From: Microbacterium tenebrionis
Lineage (GTDB): Bacteria; Actinomycetota; Actinomycetes; Actinomycetales; Microbacteriaceae
DNA length: 64,000 nt
Assembly: GCF_903645325.1 (NCBI RefSeq)
Contig: NZ_CAHJXQ010000003.1
Coordinates: 1 to 64,000, forward strand
Direction: 5' to 3'
Below the pieces are notes generated by a model. That model saw nothing but the letters and a program-made list of their open reading frames with translations. It did no database searches and had not been told where the DNA came from. Shown here piece after piece: positions 17,583-28,112 of this stretch (positions are counted from its first letter, which is position 1; the number at the start of each line of letters is the position of its first letter). Position numbers and translations under genes: made by a program.

Positions 17583-18499
17583 GCTGCGGCTCCGTTCAGC
17601 AGCGCTGCGGCCGCATCGAGGTCATCAGGGGTCTTCACGGCGACGACGGGCGTACCCCGCAGTCCGCGCTTCGCGAGGCCCGTCAGGGCGCCAGCGGGTG
17701 CGAGCTCGATCATGCCCGAGATGCCGGCATCCGCGAAGGCGGCCATGCACAGATCCCAGCGGACAGGGGAGGAGACCTGTTCGACGATGAACTCGAGAGC
17801 CTGCGCGCCGGAGGCGACGACGGAGCCGTCCCGGTTCGTCCAGAGCGTGACTCCGGGATCGGAGGGCGCGGTCCCTGCGACCGCGTCACGGAGCGCCTCG
17901 ACCGCAGACGCCATGTACGAGGTGTGGAACGCGCCCGCGACCTGGAGCGGGATGACGCGGGTGCCCTTGACGGGCTCCTCCGCGAGGGAGGCCAGAGCCG
18001 GCAGCGACCCTGCGGCGACGATCTGTCCGCCGCCGTTGTAGTTCGCAGGCGTGAGCTCGAGTTCGGCGAGCCGGTCGAGGACGGCCTGCTCGTCGCCTCC
18101 CAGCACCGCCGACATGCCGGTCGGGGTCTGGGCGGCGGCATCCGCCATCGCCCGGCCGCGGATGCCGACGAGACGCATGGTCTCCTCGGCCGGGATGACG
18201 CCCGCGCCGACGATGGCGGCGAGCTCGCCGACCGAGTGCCCGGCGATCCCGTCCGCGGTGCGGCCGGCGCGATCGACGACGGCCTGCAACGCGATCAGCG
18301 AGGCTGCGACGATGAGCGGCTGAGCGATGCGCGTGTCGCGGATCGTGTCGGCGTCCGATTCGGTGCCGTGCAGGATCAGGTCGACATCGGCGGCTTCGGA
18401 GTAGCGGCGGAGGCTCTCCTCGACGCCGTCGAGTTCGAGCCAGGGTGTCAGGAAGCCGGGGGTCTGAGAGCCCTGTCCGGGGCAGGCGGCGACAATCAC
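17579..18499 (-). CDS. fabD: Malonyl-CoA:ACP transacylase
   Basis: 306 residues from a GTG at 18499 (reading MIVAACPGQGSQTPGFL, the family's usual beginning). The nucleophile is the Ser of IAGHSVGELAAIVGAG (GHSxGE), with the oxyanion Gln in PGQGSQ and the catalytic His in QVAGAFHTSYMASA. It loads malonyl groups on ACP. The GGGGAG run is directly against the GTG, an unusually short spacing, so start context deserves care. It is 90 bp after the regulator's frame end. Confidence 0.94.
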   Translation of the reverse strand: MIVAACPGQGSQTPGFLTPWLELDGVEESLRRYSEAADVDLILHGTESDADTIRDTRIAQPLIVAASLIALQAVVDRAGRTADGIAGHSVGELAAIVGAGVIPAEETMRLVGIRGRAMADAAAQTPTGMSAVLGGDEQAVLDRLAELELTPANYNGGGQIVAAGSLPALASLAEEPVKGTRVIPLQVAGAFHTSYMASAVEALRDAVAGTAPSDPGVTLWTNRDGSVVASGAQALEFIVEQVSSPVRWDLCMAAFADAGISGMIELAPAGALTGLAKRGLRGTPVVAVKTPDDLDAAAALLNGAAA

Positions 18500-18589
18500 C
18501 TCCCCAGTCTGCCAACGATCAGCCCGAAACGGTGGATGCACCCTCACAAGATTCGTGGATTCGTTTGTGCGTGGCGTACATCGTCGCGA

Positions 18590-19781
18590 TCAGCGCGTCC
18601 GGCGGGCGGCCGGCCGGCGCCGGACGGTATCGGCGGTTCCGATCGATCCGAGGATGAGCGCGGTCTGCAGGATCAGCGCCTCGCGGGGTCCGGTGGCATC
18701 CCAGCCGATCACCTCGCTGACGCGCTTGAGGCGGTAGCGGACGGTGTTCGGGTGCACGAACAGCTCGCGGGCAGTCGCCTCGAGGGAACGTCCGTTGTCG
18801 AGATAGCTCCACAGCGTCGTGACGAGGTCCGTCGAGTGGGCCTGGAGCGGACGGTAGATCCGCTCGATCAGCGTGTGCTTGGCGAGCGGATCGCCGGCGA
18901 GAGCGCGCTCCGGCAGCAGAGCGGCGGCCTCGACGGGCCGTGGCGCCGTGCGCCATGCCCGGGCGGCGGCGAATCCGGCGAGTGCCGCGCGGGCGCTCTG
19001 GCCGGCATCCACGAGAGCGCGACCGGGGTCCGAGCACGACGTATCCGGGTCCGAACGACGGCTCGAGCCGCGTCGCGATCTCGTCGAACGCGAGCTCGTC
19101 CTCCGCATCCTCCTTGCCGGGTGCCTGAGCGCGGCCGAGCACGAGCACCAGGCGCGACCCCTGCACGCCGATGAGGACGTCGACGGCGAGCTTGCGTGCG
19201 GTGCGGCGGACGTGATCGACGTCGAACTGCGGGGGAGTCGTGCCGACCAGCACGCACACCTCGCCGTGACCGTGCCACCCGAGGGCGGCGATGCGGCTGG
19301 GCAGCTCCTCGTCGGCCTCGCCGGTGAGGATGGAGTCGACGACGAGGGCCTCGAGCCTGGCATCCCACAGACCGCGCGCCTCGGCGGCGCGGGCGTAGAC
19401 ATCGGCGGCGGCGAAGGCCACCTCGCGCGAGTACAGCAGGATCGCCTCGCGCAGGTGCTCGCCCTTGCCGGCGACCCGTTCCTCCGTCACCTCGACGGTG
19501 ACGCGGATGAGCTGGAGCGTCTGGGTCAGGCTGACGCTGCGCAGAAGCTCACGGGGAGCCGTCGCGAAGATGTCGGCGGCGATCCATGGCGTCGAGGTCG
19601 GGTCGTCGTACCACTGGATGAACGAGGTGATGCCGGCCTGAGCCACCAGCCCGACCGCGGAGCGGCGGGCCGGTGGCATGTCGGCGTACCAGGGCAGCGT
19701 GTCCTCGAGGCGCTGGATCGTGGCCGTCGCGAGATCACCCGAGATGCGGCGGAGCCAGGCGAGCGTCGCGGCCTTGTCCAT
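18590..19781 (-). pseudogene. fasR: FasR-type PucR-family regulator, frameshifted
   Basis: PucR-like activator normally encoded before fabD in actinobacteria; Streptomyces FasR activates the fab operon. The N-terminal part reads in one frame from MDKAATLAWLRRISGDLATA to GPGYVVLGP. The C-terminal HTH reads in another frame (RALVDAGQSARAALAGFAAA; NGRSLEATARELFVHPNTVR, then ALILQTALILGS) and stops at 18590. The frame changes near 19025-19040, at a GACCCCGG tract, consistent with loss of one base. Without the shift the protein would be about 397 residues, a normal size. Either a real null allele or a homopolymer sequencing error. Reading on without the shift gives a 443-residue product with a nonsense Arg-rich tail. 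Confidence 0.85.
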
Positions 19782-19812
19782 CGACGCCGGAGACGATGCG
19801 GTCACACCCGGC

Positions 19813-22539
19813 TCAGCTTTCGCCGCCGGCATTTCCGCTCGTACCGGCATTCACGTTGTGCAGGTCGTACTTCGCGATCGCCTGAGCGATGACCGAGCGG
19901 TCGACCTTGCCCTGATCGGCCAGACCCTGCAGGGCGCGGACCACCATGGACGGACCGTCGATCTTGAAGAAGCGACGGGCGGCCGCACGCGTGTCGGCGA
20001 AACCGAAACCGTCGGCGCCGAGCGTGTAGAAGTCGCCCGGAACCCACTGACGGATCTGGTCCTGCACAGCGTGCATGTAGTCGCTCGTGGCGATGAACGG
20101 GCCCTCGGCCGACTGCAGCTTCTGCGTCAGGTACGCGACCTGCGGCTCCTCCTCCGGGTGGAGGAAGTTGTGCTCGTCGGCGGCAAGGCCGTCGCGGCGC
20201 AGCTCGTTCCAGCTGGTGACCGACCAGACGTCGGCGACGACGCCCCAGTCGCTCTGCAGGAGCTCCTGGGCCTCGATCGCCCACGGCACGCCGACACCGG
20301 ACGCGAGCAGCTGCACGCGGGGTCCGTCGCCGGTGCCCTCCGAGACGCGGTGGATGCCCTTCAGAATGCCCTCGACGTCGACGTCCTCGGGCTCCGCAGG
20401 CTGCTTGAGCGGCTCGTTGTACACCGTCAGGTAGTACATGACATCGGGGTCGGGGTGCGACCCGCCGTACATGCGCTCGATACCCGCCTGCACGATGTGG
20501 GCGACCTCGTAGCCGTACGCCGGGTCGTATGTGACCGTCGCCGGGTTGGTGGATGCGAGCAGCGGCGAGTGGCCGTCCGCGTGCTGTGTGCCTTCACCCG
20601 TGAGCGTGGTGCGTCCGGCGGTCGCGCCGATGACGAAGCCGCGGGCCATCTGGTCGGCGGCCGCCCAGAAGGCGTCACCGGTGCGCTGGTAGCCGAACAT
20701 CGAGTAGAAGATGTAGATCGGGATCAGCGGCTCGCCGTGCGTCGAGTACGACGTTGCCGTCGCGGTGAGCGCGGCGGTGGCGCCGGCCTCGTTGATGCCG
20801 ACGTGCATGATCTGACCCTGCGGGCTCTCCTTGTAGGCCAGGAGCAGCTCGCGGTCGACGGCGGTGTAGTTCTGGCCGTTCGGGTTGTAGATCTTCGCCG
20901 ACGGGAAGTACGAGTCCATGCCGAAGGTGCGCGCCTCGTCCGGGATGATCGGGACGATCCGCTCGCCGAAGCCCTTCACGCGCAGAAGGTCCTTGAGCAT
21001 GCGGACGAACGCCATCGTCGTGGCGACCTCCTGGTTGCCCGAGCCCTTCTTCGGGAAGGCGTAGTCCTTGTCCTCGGGGAGTGCGAGATCGACGTGCTTC
21101 GTGCGGCGCTCCGGCAGGAAACCGCCGAGCTCGCGACGGCGCTCGAGCATGTACTGGATCGTCTCGTCCTGCGCACCGGGGTGGAAGTACGGCGGCTGGT
21201 ACGGGTTCTCCTCGAGCTGCGCGTCCGTGATCGGGATCTGCATGGTGTCGCGGAAGAGCTTGAGGTCGTCCAGCGTCATCTTCTTCATCTGGTGGGTCGC
21301 GTTGCGGCCCTCGAAGTGCGGACCGAGGCCGTAGCCCTTGACGGTCTTGGCGAGGATGACCGTCGGCTGGCCCTTGTGCTCCATCGCGGCCTTGTACGCC
21401 GCGTACACCTTGCGGTAATCGTGACCGCCGCGGCGCAGCTTCCAGATCTGGTCGTCGGTGTAGTCCTTCACCAGGGCAGCGGTGCGCTCGTCGCGGCCGA
21501 AGAAGTTCTCGCGCACGAACGCGCCGCTCTCGGCCTTGTAGGTCTGGAAGTCGCCGTCGGGGGTGACGTTCATGAGGTTCAGCAGCGCGCCCTCGGTGTC
21601 ACGGGCGAGCAGGTCGTCCCACTCGCGGCCCCAGACGACCTTGATGACGTTCCAGCCCGCGCCGCGGAAGTAGGACTCGAGTTCCTGGATGATCTTGCCG
21701 TTGCCGCGGACCGGTCCGTCCAGGCGCTGCAGGTTGGCGTTGATGACGAAGGTCAGGTTGTCCAGGCCCTCGTTCGCGGCGACCTGAAGCTGGCCGCGCG
21801 ATTCGACCTCGTCCATCTCGCCGTCGCCGAGGAACGCCCAGACGTGCGAGTCGGCGACGTCCTTGATGCCGCGGTTGGCGAGGTACTTGTTCGTCATCGC
21901 CTGGTAGATCGCGTTGATCGGACCGAGGCCCATCGACACGGTGGGGAACTGCCAGAACTCGCGCATCATGCGCGGGTGCGGGTACGAGGGCAGGCCGTTG
22001 GGCGCGCCGGACTTCTCCTGGCGGAACGCGTCGAGCTGCGCCTCGGTCAGGCGCCCCTCGAGGAATGCGCGAGCGTACATGCCGGGGGAGGCGTGGCCCT
22101 GGTAGAAGATCTGGTCGCCGCCGGAGGGGTGGTCCTGGCCGCGGAAGAAGTGGTTGTGTCCGACCTCGTAGAGCGAGGCCGCCGATGCGTAGGTGGAGAT
22201 GTGTCCGCCGACGCCGATGCCGGGGCGCTGTGCGCGGTGCACGGTGATGGCGGCGTTCCAGCGGATCCAGTGCCGGTAGCGGCGCTCGAGCTCTTCGTCA
22301 CCGGGGAACTCGGGCTCGTTCTCCGAGGCGATGGTGTTGATGTAGTCCGTGGTCGGGACCATCGGCACGTTCAGGTGCAGCTCCTTGGAGCGCCCCAGCA
22401 TGCTGAGCATGATCTCGCGGCCGCGGCCGTGGCCCTTGGCCTCGACGAGCTCGTCGAGCGACTGCTGCCATTCGCGGGTCTCTTCCGGGTCGCTGTCGAG
22501 GGGGCCCTGGGAGTACGGATCCTGATCGTGGACGGTCAC
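19813..22539 (-). CDS. aceE: Pyruvate dehydrogenase E1, homodimeric type
   Basis: A 908-residue thiamine-diphosphate enzyme that decarboxylates pyruvate and passes the acetyl group to E2. The ThDP motif is seen as [20 protein letters not shown] with [16 protein letters not shown] (GDG...N, about residues 245-285). [19 protein letters not shown] and [15 protein letters not shown] are conserved in the family. GTG start at 22539. It leads the minus-strand block into fasR and the fab genes, so acetyl-CoA supply and fatty-acid synthesis are side by side. Confidence 0.95.
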   Translation of the reverse strand: MTVHDQDPYSQGPLDSDPEETREWQQSLDELVEAKGHGRGREIMLSMLGRSKELHLNVPMVPTTDYINTIASENEPEFPGDEELERRYRHWIRWNAAITVHRAQRPGIGVGGHISTYASAASLYEVGHNHFFRGQDHPSGGDQIFYQGHASPGMYARAFLEGRLTEAQLDAFRQEKSGAPNGLPSYPHPRMMREFWQFPTVSMGLGPINAIYQAMTNKYLANRGIKDVADSHVWAFLGDGEMDEVESRGQLQVAANEGLDNLTFVINANLQRLDGPVRGNGKIIQELESYFRGAGWNVIKVVWGREWDDLLARDTEGALLNLMNVTPDGDFQTYKAESGAFVRENFFGRDERTAALVKDYTDDQIWKLRRGGHDYRKVYAAYKAAMEHKGQPTVILAKTVKGYGLGPHFEGRNATHQMKKMTLDDLKLFRDTMQIPITDAQLEENPYQPPYFHPGAQDETIQYMLERRRELGGFLPERRTKHVDLALPEDKDYAFPKKGSGNQEVATTMAFVRMLKDLLRVKGFGERIVPIIPDEARTFGMDSYFPSAKIYNPNGQNYTAVDRELLLAYKESPQGQIMHVGINEAGATAALTATATSYSTHGEPLIPIYIFYSMFGYQRTGDAFWAAADQMARGFVIGATAGRTTLTGEGTQHADGHSPLLASTNPATVTYDPAYGYEVAHIVQAGIERMYGGSHPDPDVMYYLTVYNEPLKQPAEPEDVDVEGILKGIHRVSEGTGDGPRVQLLASGVGVPWAIEAQELLQSDWGVVADVWSVTSWNELRRDGLAADEHNFLHPEEEPQVAYLTQKLQSAEGPFIATSDYMHAVQDQIRQWVPGDFYTLGADGFGFADTRAAARRFFKIDGPSMVVRALQGLADQGKVDRSVIAQAIAKYDLHNVNAGTSGNAGGES

Positions 22540-22696
22540 GTGGAGCCTTTCGTCAAGCTGGCAGGTCTTGCCAAGGAAACGGGAAGCGACACGGGGGAGT
22601 GTTGTCGTCTCCGCACAACGCGCGCTGTTCTCTCAGCCTATCCCTCTTCGCCGCTCGCGTCGCCCACGAAGACGCGCCGCTAGACTGGACGGGTCA

Positions 22697-22769
22697 GGGC
22701 CTTTAGCTCAGCTGGTAGAGCGCCACGTTTACACCGTGGATGTCGTCGGTTCGATCCCGGCAGGGCCCA
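22697..22769 (+). tRNA. tRNA-Val (TAC)
   Basis: Cloverleaf with acceptor GGGCCTT/AGGGCCC, D-arm region AGCTCAGCTGGTAGAGC, anticodon loop TTTACAC (TAC) and T-arm GTCGG TTCGATC CCGGC. It marks the left limit of the genomic island; the recombinase remnant's reading frame ends inside it on the opposite strand. Confidence 0.95.
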
Positions 22770-23889
22770 CCCAATCGGACGTACTAGAACCGCTGAAATC
22801 GGTAGATGTTGGTTCGGGTACGAGGGCGGCGAACGGCTCAGCGAGCCGGATCGTCGCCCTTTCGTCTTCGCTGATCTCGATGCCGTTGGTCAGTGCTTGG
22901 TTGGCCAGGCGCTTGCCTTGGTCGTCGGTGCGGGCGTAGAGGGTGGCGCAGTCGACCAGCAGGCTGAGCGCGGTGCTCAGTTGCTTGCGTGATCCCTCGT
23001 GCTGGTCGTGCTCGGTCGCGAGCCTGCGGTCGATGTCCGCAAGGCCGGTGCGGATGCGGTCTTGGTGACGCTTGAGGGTCTCCAAGTCGATCGCGTCGGC
23101 GAAGTGCGCGGCGAGCAGCTTGTCGCTCTCGTTCTGGAGGCGCTGACGGTTCGCGGTCAGTTCGGCCAGTTCGTCAGAGCGGGAGGCGAGGCGTTCATCG
23201 AACGCGGCCTCGACCTGTGCCGCGAGCGCGGCGTAATCCTCTTCGGTGATCGCGATCTCGCGGTAGCAGTCAGCAACGAGTTGCTCGGCGATCCCAACCG
23301 GCACCGCGCGGCGGGTGCAGCTCTTCCGCTTCGAGGCTCGCCCGGAGCAGACGTAGTAGGCGTAGCGGACGCCCTGACGGTTGGCCGGGAAGTCCAGCTG
23401 CATCCGCGACCCGCACGACCCGCAGAACAGCGAGCCTTTCAGGTAGTGGTCGTGGGTGCGTCGCCGTTCGGAGGCTTTCTTGCGCGAGTCGAGCAACCGT
23501 TGCACCTGTTGCCAGGTCTCGACATCGACCAACGGCTCGTGCGTGCCGGTCTGTTCCGCGCCTTTGTAGCGGACGATCCCGATGTAGTACGGGTTGCGCA
23601 GCAGATCGAAGAACGTCGAGCGCCCAACCGGGCCCGAGGGTCGCTTCGGGGTCGGCACGCTGGTCAGCCCGCGCGCGGTCACGTCCGCGAGCAGATCAAC
23701 GACGGTGCGTTCCCCGGCGGCGTACTGCTCGAACACCCACCGCACCAGCGGTGCGCGTTCGGCGTCGATCTCGACGGTGCGGTACTCGCGGCCCTGCTCA
23801 TCACGCTTGCGGACGTTGAGGTAGCCGATCGGGGCGCGCATCGGGGTGCCGCCGGTCTCGAACTTCTGCGTCAACCCCTTGGTGACCTT
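22729..23889 (-). pseudogene. Large serine recombinase lacking its catalytic domain
   Basis: About 387 residues remain, from GKVTKGLTQKFETGG onward. The recombinase domain is present (GYLNVRKRDEQGREYRTVEI; RSTFFDLLRNPYYIG), as are the zinc ribbon (SLFCGSCGSRMQ, YVCSGRA, CTRRA) and a long coiled coil. The N-terminal resolvase domain with the active Ser is absent, so it cannot catalyse strand exchange. The C-terminus (WVGPAGIEPTTSTV) is encoded antisense in tRNA-Val. Directly upstream the sequence switches to a primase/polymerase fragment in a different frame, which shows a deletion near 23890. Probably the former integrase of an element at this tRNA. Confidence 0.85.
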
Positions 23890-23890
23890 G

Positions 23891-24130
23891 CCGTCGCCAC
23901 CACGCCTCCACCTGCCCGGCATCAGTGGTTGCCTCGTGGAAACCACGCTCAGGAATCGGGCGTTTCCCGTCTGGCGCGCACGGGAAGACCGGCACATCGA
24001 GCCGGGCCAGCTCGCGCGCAACGAGAGGCAGCGGTACGCCCTCGCCGAGCCGGGAGAACACCGCAGCGACCGACGAAGCCCGGCGCGCGATCACGTCCTG
24101 CGCCGTGCGAGCGTCGCGTACCTCAGCCAT
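23891..24130 (-). pseudogene. Primase/polymerase-type protein, N-terminal fragment
   Basis: Eighty residues starting MAEVRDARTAQDVIARRASS with a good AAGGAGG ribosome site. DVPVFPCAPDGKRPIPERGF followed by HEATTDAGQVEAWWRR is the typical beginning of the bifunctional DNA primase/polymerase (prim-pol) domain of actinobacterial plasmids and integrative elements. Homology stops at WWRR and the frame then runs out of phase into the recombinase remnant. The catalytic acidic residues, further downstream in the family, are lost. The 230 bp before it up to the AraC gene show no gene. Confidence 0.75.
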
Positions 24131-24362
24131 CGCCAGACCTCCTTCCGCCGGAGGCCACCCCGTAGCGGGGCGACCGTACGACCGTGAGGTACGTCGGGAG
24201 GATCACGCAGACGAGACGGACAAGGAAACGAGACTCTGACCGTCAGGCTTCGTGAAGAACCCGACGAGTCTCTACCGGACTACCAGTCAATCCGCGCCAG
24301 AAACGACGGGAGGTCGACGGTCTCGAAGAAGCGGCACAGAGTAACCAGAACGGGCACATCGC

Positions 24363-25259
24363 TCAGACGGTCTGTGCGCGCATCTGGCGGTAGTGGCCGG
24401 GGGTGACGCCGACGTACTGGCGGAACAATCGGGTGGCATGGGAACGGGAGTGCCAGCCGACTCGCAGCATCGCAGCCGCGACCGTTAGATCGGTCTCGCG
24501 TAGATATTTTGCCAGGTGCTCGGCGCGGAGCATCGTCAGATACGCCAGCGGGGTCTTGCCGTAGGCCTCGACGAATACGCTGGACAACCGTGACGGCGAC
24601 AGATGCACCTCGGCGGCGAGATCGTCCAGCGTCCACCGGCGTGCGGGGTTCTCGCGCAGCAGGGCAGCGGCCCGGCGTGCCTCGACCCGCAGCGGCGCGA
24701 ACCGGCGATCACGCGGGAGCGTGGGCCGGATATGCGCACGCTGCGACGGCGAGATCCGCACCGGGGAAACGGTGATGTGTGGGGCGATGACGTAGGCAAC
24801 CTGGAACCACAGCGCCTGTATCCGCAGGTAGTGCCGCACGAAGTCGCCGTCTACACTTAACGCGACCAACTCGTCCAGCCAAGGCATGAGCATCCCGGCG
24901 CGATCCTCGCCCAGCCGGAGAATCTGCGCGGGCTCGGAATAGATGGCGTCCGCGAAACCCTGCGCGTCGAGCCGATCGCAGACGAACCCGGCGTACTGCC
25001 ACCGCACCTGGTCAAGCACATAGTCGGTATCGAGATAGACCGTGGTCACGGTGATGTGGCCCTCCGGCTCGCTTCCGCACAGGACGTTCGCTCCGAGCAG
25101 CACCACATCACCGGACTTGATCGGTTGCTGTCCGAACTCACTGAACAAGAAGGCAGAACCGTCGCGGACGACGATAACCCTCACGCAGTCGTAGGCGACT
25201 GGACCAATCGGACGATGGATGGTGCGCGTCCGAGCAATCAAGGCGTCGTAACATGTCAT
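24363..25259 (-). CDS. AraC-family transcriptional regulator
   Basis: 298 residues. The N-terminal half resembles a cupin-type sensing domain of the AraC-binding class (VRVIVVRDGSAFLFSEFG, KSGDVVLLGANVLCG). The last 100 residues are a double HTH: WTLDDLAAEVHLSPSRLSSVF, YGKTPLAYLTMLRAEHLAKY, and VGWHSRSHATRLFRQYVGVTPGHYRQ. The ligand is unknown. It is the last gene of the minus-strand copper block, separated from csoR by about 190 bp that I read as non-coding, so it may have its own promoter. Typical of regulators found on actinobacterial mobile elements. Confidence 0.88.
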   Translation of the reverse strand: MTCYDALIARTRTIHRPIGPVAYDCVRVIVVRDGSAFLFSEFGQQPIKSGDVVLLGANVLCGSEPEGHITVTTVYLDTDYVLDQVRWQYAGFVCDRLDAQGFADAIYSEPAQILRLGEDRAGMLMPWLDELVALSVDGDFVRHYLRIQALWFQVAYVIAPHITVSPVRISPSQRAHIRPTLPRDRRFAPLRVEARRAAALLRENPARRWTLDDLAAEVHLSPSRLSSVFVEAYGKTPLAYLTMLRAEHLAKYLRETDLTVAAAMLRVGWHSRSHATRLFRQYVGVTPGHYRQMRAQTV

Positions 25260-25452
25260 GTCGGCCCACAGCGCTCTCGTGATGCCGGCAAAGGAAGACC
25301 AGGCCGACCGCTATCGGTGGCTCTTGCTTTTCCGCGTGGTCGCGATGATGACCCATCTCACGGCGTTGCAGCAGCGACTCACGGACACGCTGATCTCGCT
25401 GGTGTCGAGTGTGGATCGCATCGCGCGTCCAATCATGCTCATGACGTTCCTC

Positions 25453-25767
25453 TCATGACTTCACGAGTCTGGCTATGGCGTCGGACGCTTCCTTGAGCTT
25501 TACTTCGGCCTCAGTGCCGTCGTGCTGGATAGCTCCGGCGACGCAGTGTCTGAGGTGGTCATCGAGCAGTCCGAGAGCGACGTTCTCCAGCGCGGAAGTG
25601 ATCGCACTGATCTGGGTGAGGATGTCGATGCAGTAGGTGTCCTCCTCGATCATCCGGTGGATGCCACGGGCCTGACCCTCGATGCGTCTGAGCCGTGCGA
25701 GATAGCGTTCCTTCTCCGTGATGTAGCCGTGAGTCACCGGTGCGGTGGCGATGCTCGGGGTGTCCAT
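25453..25767 (-). CDS. csoR: CsoR-family copper-sensing repressor
   Basis: A 104-residue all-helical DUF156 protein. The Cu(I) ligands of CsoR occur in order: Cys in EDTYCIDILTQ, His in LLDDHLRH and Cys in HCVAGA (Cys-His-Cys). Copper binding releases it from GC-rich palindromes. Two candidate operators (31983-31999, 36999-37017) control copZ and an MFS gene. Encoded 41 bp downstream of copB, hence likely self-controlled through the operon. Confidence 0.93.
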   Translation of the reverse strand: MDTPSIATAPVTHGYITEKERYLARLRRIEGQARGIHRMIEEDTYCIDILTQISAITSALENVALGLLDDHLRHCVAGAIQHDGTEAEVKLKEASDAIARLVKS

Positions 25768-25808
25768 ATCGATGGCCTCCTAACGGGCGCGGTTCGGCCG
25801 ACGCATGG

Positions 25809-28007
25809 TCATGCGGCACGGTCGAGGATTCTGGCAGTGCTGGCTTGCGGGGTGAGGTCGAGCCTGCGCAGCAACTGGGCGTTGAGGGCGACGACCACGG
25901 TGGAGACGGACATGAGGATCGCGCCGATGCTCATCGGCAGCACGAACCCGATGGGTGCGAGGACGCCCGCGGCCAGCGGGACGGAGACGAGGTTGTAGCC
26001 GGCCGCCCACCACAGGTTCTGCTTCATCTTCCGGAACGTCGCCCGTGAGAGCTCGATTACCGAGAGCACCGATCGCGGATCGGAGGAGGCGAGAATGACG
26101 CCCGCCGATCCGATCGCCACGTCCGTGCCCGCTCCGATCGCGATGCCGACGTCGGCCTGGGCCAGCGCCGGGGCGTCGTTCACGCCGTCGCCGACCATGG
26201 CGACCTTGCGGCCCTCGTCCTGGAGTTCGGCGACCTTGGCGGCCTTGTCCTCCGGTCGCACGCCCGCGAAGACCCGGTCGATGCCGAGATCCTTCGCGAC
26301 GGTGTCGGCGACGGCCTGGGCGTCGCCGGTAATCATCACGACCTGCACCCCGGCTGCATGGAGCGCATCGACGGCTTCGCGGGACTCGGGCCGGATCTCG
26401 TCGGCCAGCCGCAGGGCGCCGATGACCTCGCCATCGGCGAGCACATGCAGGATAATCGCACCTTCCTCGCGCCAGGTGTCGGCGACGGGGAGCTCGTCCG
26501 CCTCGTGCTGGTCGAGCAGGTACGGTCCGCCGACCTCGATGACGCTTTCATCGACGGTGGCCTTGACACCGACTGCCGGGGAGGACGAGAAGTCCGTGGC
26601 CGCGGGCACGTCGAGTTTCCGGGTGCGGGCCGCGCCGACGATGGCCCGGGCGAGCGGGTGCTCGCTGTCGGCCTCCGCGGCGGCGGCCAGCGCCAACACT
26701 TCGTCCTCGGTTCGGGTGCCGGAGGGATCGATGGCGGTCACCGTCGGCTCGCCCTTAGTGAGGGTGCCGGTCTTGTCGAACAGCACCGCGTCCACGGTGC
26801 GCATGGACTCCAGCGCGAGACGGTCTTTGATGAGCACTCCGCCGCGGGCGGCGCGTTCGGTCGCGATCGACACCACCAGCGGGATCGCCAGGCCGAGCGC
26901 GTGCGGGCAGGCGATGACCAGCACGGTGATCGTGCGGACCACGGCGGCGTCGGGCAGGCCGACGAGCGACCAGATGACGGCGGTGATTGCCGCCGCGCCC
27001 AGGGCGAACCAGAACAGCCACGCGGCCGCGGTGTCGGCGATCCGCTGCGCGCGGGAGGAAGACGCCTGTGCGTCGGAGACGAGCTTCTGGATACCGGCGA
27101 GCGCGGTGTCGTCGCCGGTCGCGGTGACCTCGACCCGCAGTCCGGAGTCGGTGGCCACGGTGCCGGCGACCACCTGATCCCCGGTCTCCCGGCGCACCGT
27201 CTTGGACTCGCCGGTGACCATCGACTCGTCCATCGAGGCCGACCCGTCGACGATCTTTCCATCGGCGGGCACCGAGGATCCCGGACGGACTATCACCACG
27301 TCGCCGACAGCCAGATCAGCAGGAGCGACCTTCACGATATCGTCGCCGTCGATTCTCTCGGCTTCGTCGGGCAGCAGCGCGGCGAGGGAGTCCAGCGCGG
27401 AGGTGGTTTGGGCGAGCGATCGCATCTCGATCCAGTGGCCGAGCAACATGATCACCACCAGCAGCGCCAGCTCCCACCAGAAGTTCAGTTCGTGGTGCAG
27501 GATGCCGAGGCTCGCACCCCAGGACGCGAGGAACGCGACAGTGATCGCCAACGCGATGAGCAGCATCATCCCCGGTCTGCGGGAGCGGATCTCGCTCAGC
27601 CCGCCCGTCAGGAAGGGCCAGCCGCCCCAGAAGTAGACGACCGTGCCCAGCACAGGCGACACCCAAGACACCCATGCAGCTTCGGGCAGGTGATAACCGA
27701 TGAGGTGGGCGAACATGTCGTTGAAGCCCACAACCGGGACGGCGAGAACGAGCATGATCCAGAACAGGCGCCGGAACTGTCCGACGTGATCTCCGTGTCC
27801 GGCATGCCCGTGACCATGTCCGCCGTGACCCTCGTGGTGGGCGTGAGCGTCATGGCCGTCGTGGTGGCGGCCGGAAGCCTCGCCGTGACCCTGGTGATGG
27901 TCGTGCGAGTGGTGACCGGCGTGGGTGTTCGGCTCGTCGTGGTGCGCGTGCTGAACGTCCGCGTGCTCAGGGTGGGCGTGCGATCGTGTCGAGGGATCGT
28001 TGCTCAT
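25809..28007 (-). CDS. copB: P1B-type ATPase, CopB-like (CPH)
   Basis: A 732-residue heavy-metal exporter. The first 75 residues are extremely His-rich, a metal-binding region replacing HMA domains. Membrane metal site is CPH (VIACPHALGLAIP, about residue 366), the hallmark of the CopB subgroup (Cu(I)/Cu(II)/Ag). MDESMVTGES is the actuator loop, DKTGTLTKG (about residue 411) the phosphorylation site, and [20 protein letters not shown] the hinge. Sits between the YHS gene and csoR in the copper block; acts in the plasma membrane. Confidence 0.94.
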   Translation of the reverse strand: MSNDPSTRSHAHPEHADVQHAHHDEPNTHAGHHSHDHHQGHGEASGRHHDGHDAHAHHEGHGGHGHGHAGHGDHVGQFRRLFWIMLVLAVPVVGFNDMFAHLIGYHLPEAAWVSWVSPVLGTVVYFWGGWPFLTGGLSEIRSRRPGMMLLIALAITVAFLASWGASLGILHHELNFWWELALLVVIMLLGHWIEMRSLAQTTSALDSLAALLPDEAERIDGDDIVKVAPADLAVGDVVIVRPGSSVPADGKIVDGSASMDESMVTGESKTVRRETGDQVVAGTVATDSGLRVEVTATGDDTALAGIQKLVSDAQASSSRAQRIADTAAAWLFWFALGAAAITAVIWSLVGLPDAAVVRTITVLVIACPHALGLAIPLVVSIATERAARGGVLIKDRLALESMRTVDAVLFDKTGTLTKGEPTVTAIDPSGTRTEDEVLALAAAAEADSEHPLARAIVGAARTRKLDVPAATDFSSSPAVGVKATVDESVIEVGGPYLLDQHEADELPVADTWREEGAIILHVLADGEVIGALRLADEIRPESREAVDALHAAGVQVVMITGDAQAVADTVAKDLGIDRVFAGVRPEDKAAKVAELQDEGRKVAMVGDGVNDAPALAQADVGIAIGAGTDVAIGSAGVILASSDPRSVLSVIELSRATFRKMKQNLWWAAGYNLVSVPLAAGVLAPIGFVLPMSIGAILMSVSTVVVALNAQLLRRLDLTPQASTARILDRAA

Positions 28008-28112
28008 GGTCTCGTCTCCTTTGTTCGTTACCCCAGCCCAGAGGCGAGACCGGGGCGAAGGTTCCGCGCTCCCGTGCAGGTCCGGTCGTCGGGAGCGCGG
28101 AACCAGATGCCG

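Noticed and set aside
19678..22683. A 1001-codon plus-strand open frame opposite aceE
   Set aside because: High-GC shadow frame; the minus strand encodes a full-length AceE with all motifs.
24280..24636. Minus-strand open frame ending in LCRFFETVDLPSFLARIDW, possibly a transposase piece
   Set aside because: Most of it lies out of frame within the AraC gene, and the short tail is too weak to assign.
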